Shown piece by piece: positions 58,575 to 64,000 of a DNA stretch of 64,000 nt (its first letter is position 1; every line of letters begins with the position of its first letter). The DNA comes from Rhexocercosporidium sp. MPI-PUGE-AT-0058 (taxonomy: Eukaryota > Ascomycota > Leotiomycetes > Helotiales). Made by a program: the position numbers and the translations under genes. The DNA lies in the NCBI GenBank assembly GCA_020746875.1, contig JAGTJL010000015.1, positions 682,001 to 746,000 on the forward strand, in the 5' to 3' direction. The notes under the pieces are model-generated. The model had not been told where the DNA came from, searched no databases, and saw only the letters and a list, made by a program, of their open reading frames with translations.

Positions 58575-60411
58575 ATGAGAATAGGATGCTTGCAGTTTGC
58601 GCCTCAGGTACGCCATCATTGTAAACTGCTCTGACATGGAAAAACTCACCTTTCCTAGGTTGGCGATGTTGACAACAATCTCAATCGTGCCGATTGCGTC
58701 CTTAGCAGGTCCAATCCCCAGGACCTGGATCTACTTGTCCTGCCTGAAATGGCATTTACTGGTAAGTCCTGACAACTGCCTATGAATTCCTTCGATGAAG
58801 TGATGTCGTTGGAGAGATGTCGTTCAAGTCGATCCCCGGAGGCGGTCTCGGCTATGCGCCGCAGAAACCAGACTGGCGGGATTCTTCAAGACCAACAGCG
58901 GGGTTTTTGGTGGAGATTCTCAGGCACAAAAGCTGATTCAAACAGGATATAACTTTCGGTCGTTGCAGCACATCTCGCCGTACCTGGAGCCTACTGCAGC
59001 TGGGATCACCTCTCTATGGGCAAGAACCACAGCTTTGAAGCACAACTGCATCGTTGCTGCCGGCTATCCTGAGAAGGTTGATGTTAGCAAGAAATGGCCT
59101 GCCAATCCCGAATACTATAACTCTTGCATCATGGTCAACGCAGAAGGCGAGACCATCGCAAATTACCGCAAGTCATTCTTGTACTACACCGATGAGACAT
59201 GGGCCCTCGAAGGAAAAGGGTTCTATGCAGGAGAAATCGAGGGCCTTGGCAACATTGCTATGGGAATTTGTAAGTCTAGTGCGATGAAGGTTTAATGAGC
59301 ACCACTAACTAAGGCGTGTCTTCTAGGTATGGATTTGAAGTAAGTTCAAACATCTCGGTGTCCATATCTCTCGCTGACCACTGCAGCCCCTACAAGTTTA
59401 AAGCTCCTTGGAGTGCATGGGAATTCGCACATCATATTCTTCATATCAAGGCCAATCTTGTAATATTATCGATGGCGTAAGTTCTCTCCATCAACTCTGC
59501 CTCAATTCAGGCCTGCCCCTGCGTGAAAGCTTCTAGGATTCACAACAAATTTCTTCAAATATTAGGATGCTAACTTTGTATGTGGTAGCTGGCTCACTCG
59601 CGAAGATCCAAGGTCTTTCAGCAGGGCTTCAAGTGAACCTGACATGGAAACTCTGGCCTACTGGTTAGGTAGGCTTGAGCCCCTGATCAGAGCTGAAGCA
59701 GTGGGCGAAATCATCGTTATTTTCGCCAATCGCTGCGGTACAGAAGACGAAGTCGTTTACGCTGGAACGAGTGCAGTAATCGGTATCAACAACGGTGAAG
59801 TAAAAGTTTACGGACTGCTCGGCCGAGGAGAGAAAGAGCTCTTGATTGTTGATACCGACATGCCGCCCGAAGCCAAGCTTGTGTCAGCTCCCGACTTGTG
59901 TGCCACTGCGGTCCCAGAACCTATATTTTCGCTAGGCGCTGCCAAGGAGGAGCTATCTATGTTCCCAGATTGGTCTGATCCTGACAGTGGCAATGGATCG
60001 GAAGATGTTGATGATTACTACTACGAACTCCCACCTGTGTCACCTTCAGACGCGCGGTGTCCACCGGTCTTCTTCAGTCCCAAGCCTAAACCTATCAGCG
60101 CAAAATTTTACGACCTTCCGAGTCCAGACTATAGCAGACCAAATTCCAGAACGCCATCACCAAATTCTTCCACATTCCACAGACCTTCATCCCAAAGGTC
60201 AAGGAACGTCAGTCAAAACGAGAATCGCACGGAAGGAAAATCCGATCGAGTCTTTCCAGACTTCATCGAGGTGGACGACAGCTATGTTGGCCGTAGCGGA
60301 CGCAACTCCGCGTCTGCAGTACCGGACAAATCACAATCAACATTCTCTCCGAATCCTCTTGAGCCGAGAAGCAAAAATGTCTTGCCTCGACCGAAAAGCA
60401 CAGTGTGGTAG
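58575..60411 (+). CDS. NTA1: protein N-terminal amidase, NTA1 family, copy C, 461 aa
   Basis: Six exons: 58575-58607, 58659-58761, 58946-59269, 59327-59339, 59387-59476 and 59589-60411. The product starts MRIGCLQFAPQVGDVDNN. Catalytic residues are Glu41 (LPEMAFTGY), Lys121 (NYRKSFLYYTDE) and Cys154 (GICMDLN). One residue is missing near EGKGFYAGEIEG compared with EGPDGFYDGEI in copy A. At 461 residues it is closest in length to yeast Nta1 (457), so it may be the ancestral-type copy. Intron positions match copy A, except that the last intron lies one base earlier in the codon (donor after GC rather than GCG). The tail (about 160 residues) includes VSPSDARCPPVFFSP, SQRSRNVSQ and a terminal PRPKSTVW. 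All three copies are on the same strand. Confidence 0.88.
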
Positions 60412-61945
60412 GCGGGTGGAAGTTCCGAACGTATCATCAAGAAGCCTTTTTTTTTTTGGCTTTAGCATTGCTTAGATTCTTTTGTATTGCAGCATGGAGT
60501 ATGGTTAGGACAATGGGAAGAAGGGGAAGAATGGGACTCTCATGACTGATAGAATATGATGCATTTGCACGGTAAACGGGGCTCGGAGTTATGTTGGCGT
60601 TCGTAGGTGTTTGCAGCACTGAGTATCTCTAGATATATCTCGCACCGGTACGGTAGCAGAAAGCACTTTCTGTTATTATTACTTGAATCACAGGTTTGGA
60701 TTACCTTGGTTGAAGCTATCGAAGTCTCAAAGATGGGTCTCATTGAATCCAAGTTCCTCGTTGACGGCATTGATCAGCCAATTTCCTCTCTGATTGGCAA
60801 CCATCTCGTTCGTGAAGAATTGCTGTTCCTAGATCCAATACCCAATATGGGAAGAATTTGGATACACATTAAGGTTAAATAGTACTGTCTGCCATGGACG
60901 CATTGGCTTGGCACCGGTGTAGACGTTTGGTCAGGGGAGGTAGTTCGCTTATTCATTCCTCGAGTAGGTAGCTCGGAAGTTGGAGCTAAAATCAAGCGAT
61001 GGGCCTTGAATAATCGCGACCAGATAATCAAACACTGACTGACTTGAAGCCAAAGGAAGATTCCTAAGTCTGCTGTTACGATGGTTAAATCAGTTGTAGT
61101 GTTGATAAAAAAGTCACATGGCAGATAGTCACGGGACTCGCTTCACGTCTCCAATTTTCTTTGAAACCTCAACCTCATCACCAAGTATCTCGAAACCTGT
61201 ATTGAGCTATATACTACGAACGATGATCGACGCCCATGGCATCCGAGATGAAACCTAACACTGTACAAGATGTGCCATCTCAGTCTTCTTGCGACACGTC
61301 GAGTTAGTTCGGCTTGAGCTCCTCCGCGCCCAGTTCTTGTCAAGTTCCGCTGTTTGCTAGATGTTATTTCCACTGCAGGTCTCGATCGTCGAAATGAGCC
61401 ATAGACCACCTTCAGCAAGAACCAAGACGATCGGTCTCTTCTATAGCTGCTCGTCTTCCTTTCATCCGCCACATCTTTCAGTAGTCTGCTTGGAAACGCG
61501 CACCTTCTTCAGCTTCTCTGTTCACTTCGCCTAGAGATGTCATCCGCCAGCCACCAGATTCAAGCATTGAATCTGTATATTCCCAATCATATGACCCTCT
61601 AGTAAGGGTATTTTAATCTGTTCATTCCTTCCCTCCTTCTGTTTTCAATTAACCATATATTGCGAATGCCTTCTGCCGGCAGCGAGTGCCGTTTCAGATT
61701 CAGGCAAATCGCATCGAGTCACTTCTCATAAGTATTATCGGCCCTCGTGCAACCATTCTACCCCGGAATTCTGTCCCCCCACATTAAGAACATGTCATTT
61801 CTATACAAACCTTTTCTTCCTCGCGGTGGCTCACAAGGCTTTTATAAGTACCCAGAGCCGTCCCTCCATTTTTCTTGGCCATCTCTGTTCCGCTTCACTT
61901 CACTCTACTGTACTCTTCAGTTCTTGTCTGCTTCTATTCTTTACC
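60412..61945. other. intergenic region before the AA9 gene
   Basis: About 1.5 kb with no supportable gene. A T run (60448-60458) follows copy C. Upstream of the AA9 start a TATA-like TTTTATAAGTA lies at about 61840, roughly 105 bp before the ATG, followed by a pyrimidine-rich leader. Confidence 0.55.
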
Positions 61946-62858
61946 ATGAAGACTTTCGTCACAGCAGCATGCCTTCTGGCATCAGCTACATCTGTGGTTG
62001 GACATTCCATATTCCAACAACTTTGGGTTGGAAAGTACGTCGACTTATCTGACATCCCTCACCCATCTCGTCTCCGAGCCTGTCCCACTGACTTTTGAAT
62101 CCAAGCGTTGACAAAGCCGGAACTTGTGCTCGCACTGTTCCAAGCAACAGTCCCGTCACATCAGTCTCATCCACCGATATAAGATGCAATGTTGGGGGAA
62201 CCAAGGGTGTAAGTGGGCTTTGCCCAATTGCTGGTAGGCTTGGCTCTTCCGCGAGCGACTGCAGCGCTGATATAGAACCATCAGCTGGCGATAATGTCAC
62301 TGTCGAAATGCATGCCCAGCCCGGTGACCGCTCTTGCAAGAACGAAGCCATAGGAGGCAATCATTTTGGACCTGTTATCATCTACATGTCTAAAGTTTCG
62401 AATGCCCAGACAGATACTGGCGCGGGATCATGGTTCAAAGTCGACGAAGAGGGATACAACCCGACAACAAAAAAATGGGGCACAGTAAGCCGACATCTAG
62501 AACTTCCTTCGAAGCATCATGACTCTAAGCGCTGTGGCATGAGAAGAGGTGCTAACTATCACAGGATTCACTGAACGCCAACTGCGGCAAGAGGTCATTT
62601 AAGATTCCTTCAACTCTGGCACCTGGAAATTATCTTCTCCGGGCAGAAGCAATCGCGCTGCATGCAGCAGCCAGTTCCGGCGGTGCTCAATTTTATATGA
62701 CATGTTTCCAAGTTACGCTCAGTGGGACAGGGACAGCCACACCAGCTGGTGTCTCGTTTCCAGGAGCCTACAAAGCTTCAGACCCTGGAATCATGATCAA
62801 CATATACAACGCCATCACCAACTATGTCATTCCCGGCCCTGCAGTCTACAAAGGATAA
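61946..62858 (+). CDS. AA9 lytic polysaccharide monooxygenase, secreted, 224 aa
   Basis: Three exons: 61946-62034, 62106-62484 and 62565-62858, the last intron with a GCTAAC branch site. Residues 1-19 (MKTFVTAACLLASATSVVG) form a signal peptide. Cleavage would expose His20 of HSIFQQLW as the new N-terminus, the first ligand of the copper histidine brace. The second is His116 in GGNHFGPVIIYMSK. YLLRAEAIALH and GAQFYMTCFQV supply the conserved His, Gln and axial Tyr. Other family marks are PGDRSCKN and paired cysteines. The enzyme should cut crystalline cellulose or hemicellulose oxidatively outside the cell. There is no cellulose-binding module, and the protein ends soon after the catalytic fold, GPAVYKG. 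Length is normal for single-domain AA9. Substrate and C1/C4 regiochemistry cannot be read here. Confidence 0.94.
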
Positions 62859-64000
62859 GCGCCCATTGGAAGATGTGGAATGCTATGGAAAGCTTTATAA
62901 CGTGCTCGGGCTTGAGTCGTATCAGAAAGATGCTCGATGAGTCGAGATTCTGCATGATATCCTGTACATATCGTTCTTTCTCAACATGCATCAACCAATG
63001 AAGTCGATACGCTGAAGTAAAGCCGCTGCTGCCGCTTCATCACACTTTTGAACTTGAAAGTCTCGCCCAGATTCAGTTTCTGGGCCGATAGCCGTCATGG
63101 ATACTTGCATTTTCCCCCTTTTGGGCGGCGTGATTACCAGAAATGGTTCGTATGAACTAATCGAGAACGTGCTCAAACTGCCTTCGAGCCGTTGGAAGTC
63201 ACACAAAGCAATCAATCAATCGGCATCAGTAACCGCTTCGATGCCATCGTGCTCCGAGTTCCGAACCACCTGGTCGGAAGATGAATTGAGAAAACGTCTG
63301 CGGGGGGCTGCATGAGATATGTGCTGCCAAACTGCGGCCTCTTACTGGGCCACCCGCACAACTATCATTCTCGAACTTGACGAGGAACCTGTTTTTACTG
63401 GATAGATGCTAACAAGATCTCGATCGTTATCAGGTGACAACGCGATTCCATCAAGATCAATTCCACAGCATCAGCGTTGTGAGGAAGCGTCCAAACATTT
63501 CGCTGCATTACGCGCCCGGTATTTGAACTCAGCCCGAATCTGGATCCCAACGATCCCAAATCCCACGCCACCATCCGATACGAATGTCAACTTAGGGGGC
63601 CAAAAGCACACAAGCCACCGCCCCTCCTCGGCCACTTAGGAGGCCACCCTAACCCCGCTCTCGCCCTTTCGAGCCTTGGAGGAAGAGCCCGGGCCGTACC
63701 GTACCAATAGATGACTCTATCACTTTCTCCTTGTTCTGGGACATCACCGCTCGCCACCTGAACTGTTTCCAATAACCGACAATTGTCAATTATTGTGATT
63801 TAGATTGCTTCAAAGCGGGTGCTCTTACGGACGGACAAGCACCTCAGTCGAAGAATCTCACTGCATCAGCGATCGCGCCCTTTCGGAAAACTCATCACTA
63901 TCACTATCACAGCTAGCCGAGGGCTATAACATCGTGGGCATATGCATGACTTCACCCATGCGACAAATACGACGCTTCCAGATAGGGTTGCGAGGAGAAA
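62859..64000. other. gene-free right edge
   Basis: About 1.1 kb downstream of the AA9 gene. Only short frames without motifs; I support no gene. A gene starting beyond the window cannot be excluded. Confidence 0.5.

Noticed and set aside
1..64000. CRISPR arrays, operons, riboswitches, prophage or bacterial origin
   Set aside because: Gene structure is plainly eukaryotic with spliceosomal introns; no regularly spaced direct repeats were seen.
1..64000. tRNA genes
   Set aside because: I looked for B-box-like GGTTCGAATCC motifs paired with an A box; isolated hits (for example inside the GST locus) had no cloverleaf around them. A tRNAscan-SE run would settle it.
1..64000. Secondary-metabolite cluster or intact transposon
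   Set aside because: No polyketide or peptide synthase, Zn2Cys6 regulator, transposase, integrase or reverse-transcriptase motif was found; GST, catalase and dehydrogenase alone do not make a cluster.

Overview
The window is nuclear DNA of a filamentous ascomycete (Pezizomycotina; Leotiomycetes is a guess from gene style only). Nearly all genes are interrupted by 47-250 bp GT-AG introns, often with a CTAAC- or CTGAC-like branch site. A dispersed single 5S rRNA gene, a YDG/SRA protein, an AA9 polysaccharide monooxygenase and a GT90 CAP10-like enzyme also fit. Gene models were built by hand: donor, acceptor and reading phase were checked at every junction, and predicted protein lengths were compared with the families named.

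Layout. 1-9 kb: an orphan 715-aa nuclear-looking protein, a diverged tandem repeat, an RBR-type ubiquitin ligase and an F-box gene. 10-21.6 kb: two more F-box loci (one apparently damaged), a peroxisomal acyl-CoA dehydrogenase ending in SKL, a broken glutathione S-transferase, the GPI mannosyltransferase SMP3 and the SCF adaptor SKP1. 23.8-34.1 kb: eL39, ARL1, catalase, 5S rRNA, a GT90 glycosyltransferase and an Ifi-6-16-like membrane protein beside a 27-C tract. 34.6-46.2 kb: a dense housekeeping block (uS8, eS12, parvulin PIN4, cysteine dioxygenase, a decayed reading frame, pseudouridine synthase PUS7, YDG/SRA protein). 49.2-60.4 kb: three tandem same-strand paralogues of the protein N-terminal amidase NTA1. 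61.9-62.9 kb: a secreted AA9 enzyme.

The striking theme is ubiquitin-dependent protein turnover: an RBR ligase, three F-box loci, SKP1, and three NTA1 copies whose yeast homologue creates N-degrons from N-terminal Asn/Gln. Whether this clustering is functional is inference. The NTA1 array is the best candidate for something undescribed. The catalytic core is kept in all three copies (Glu, Lys, Cys). A catalytic-site 13-nt microexon is also kept. The long tails are disordered and have diverged except for a few short shared motifs. The middle copy shows one shifted and one lost intron.

Two loci look like pseudogenes (glutathione S-transferase; a frame near 39.5 kb with two transition-type stops). 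Two more are suspicious (second F-box gene; Ifi-6-16 gene). Several gene-poor stretches of 1-3 kb showed no gene that I could support. No CRISPR array, transposase, reverse transcriptase or tRNA gene was recognised.
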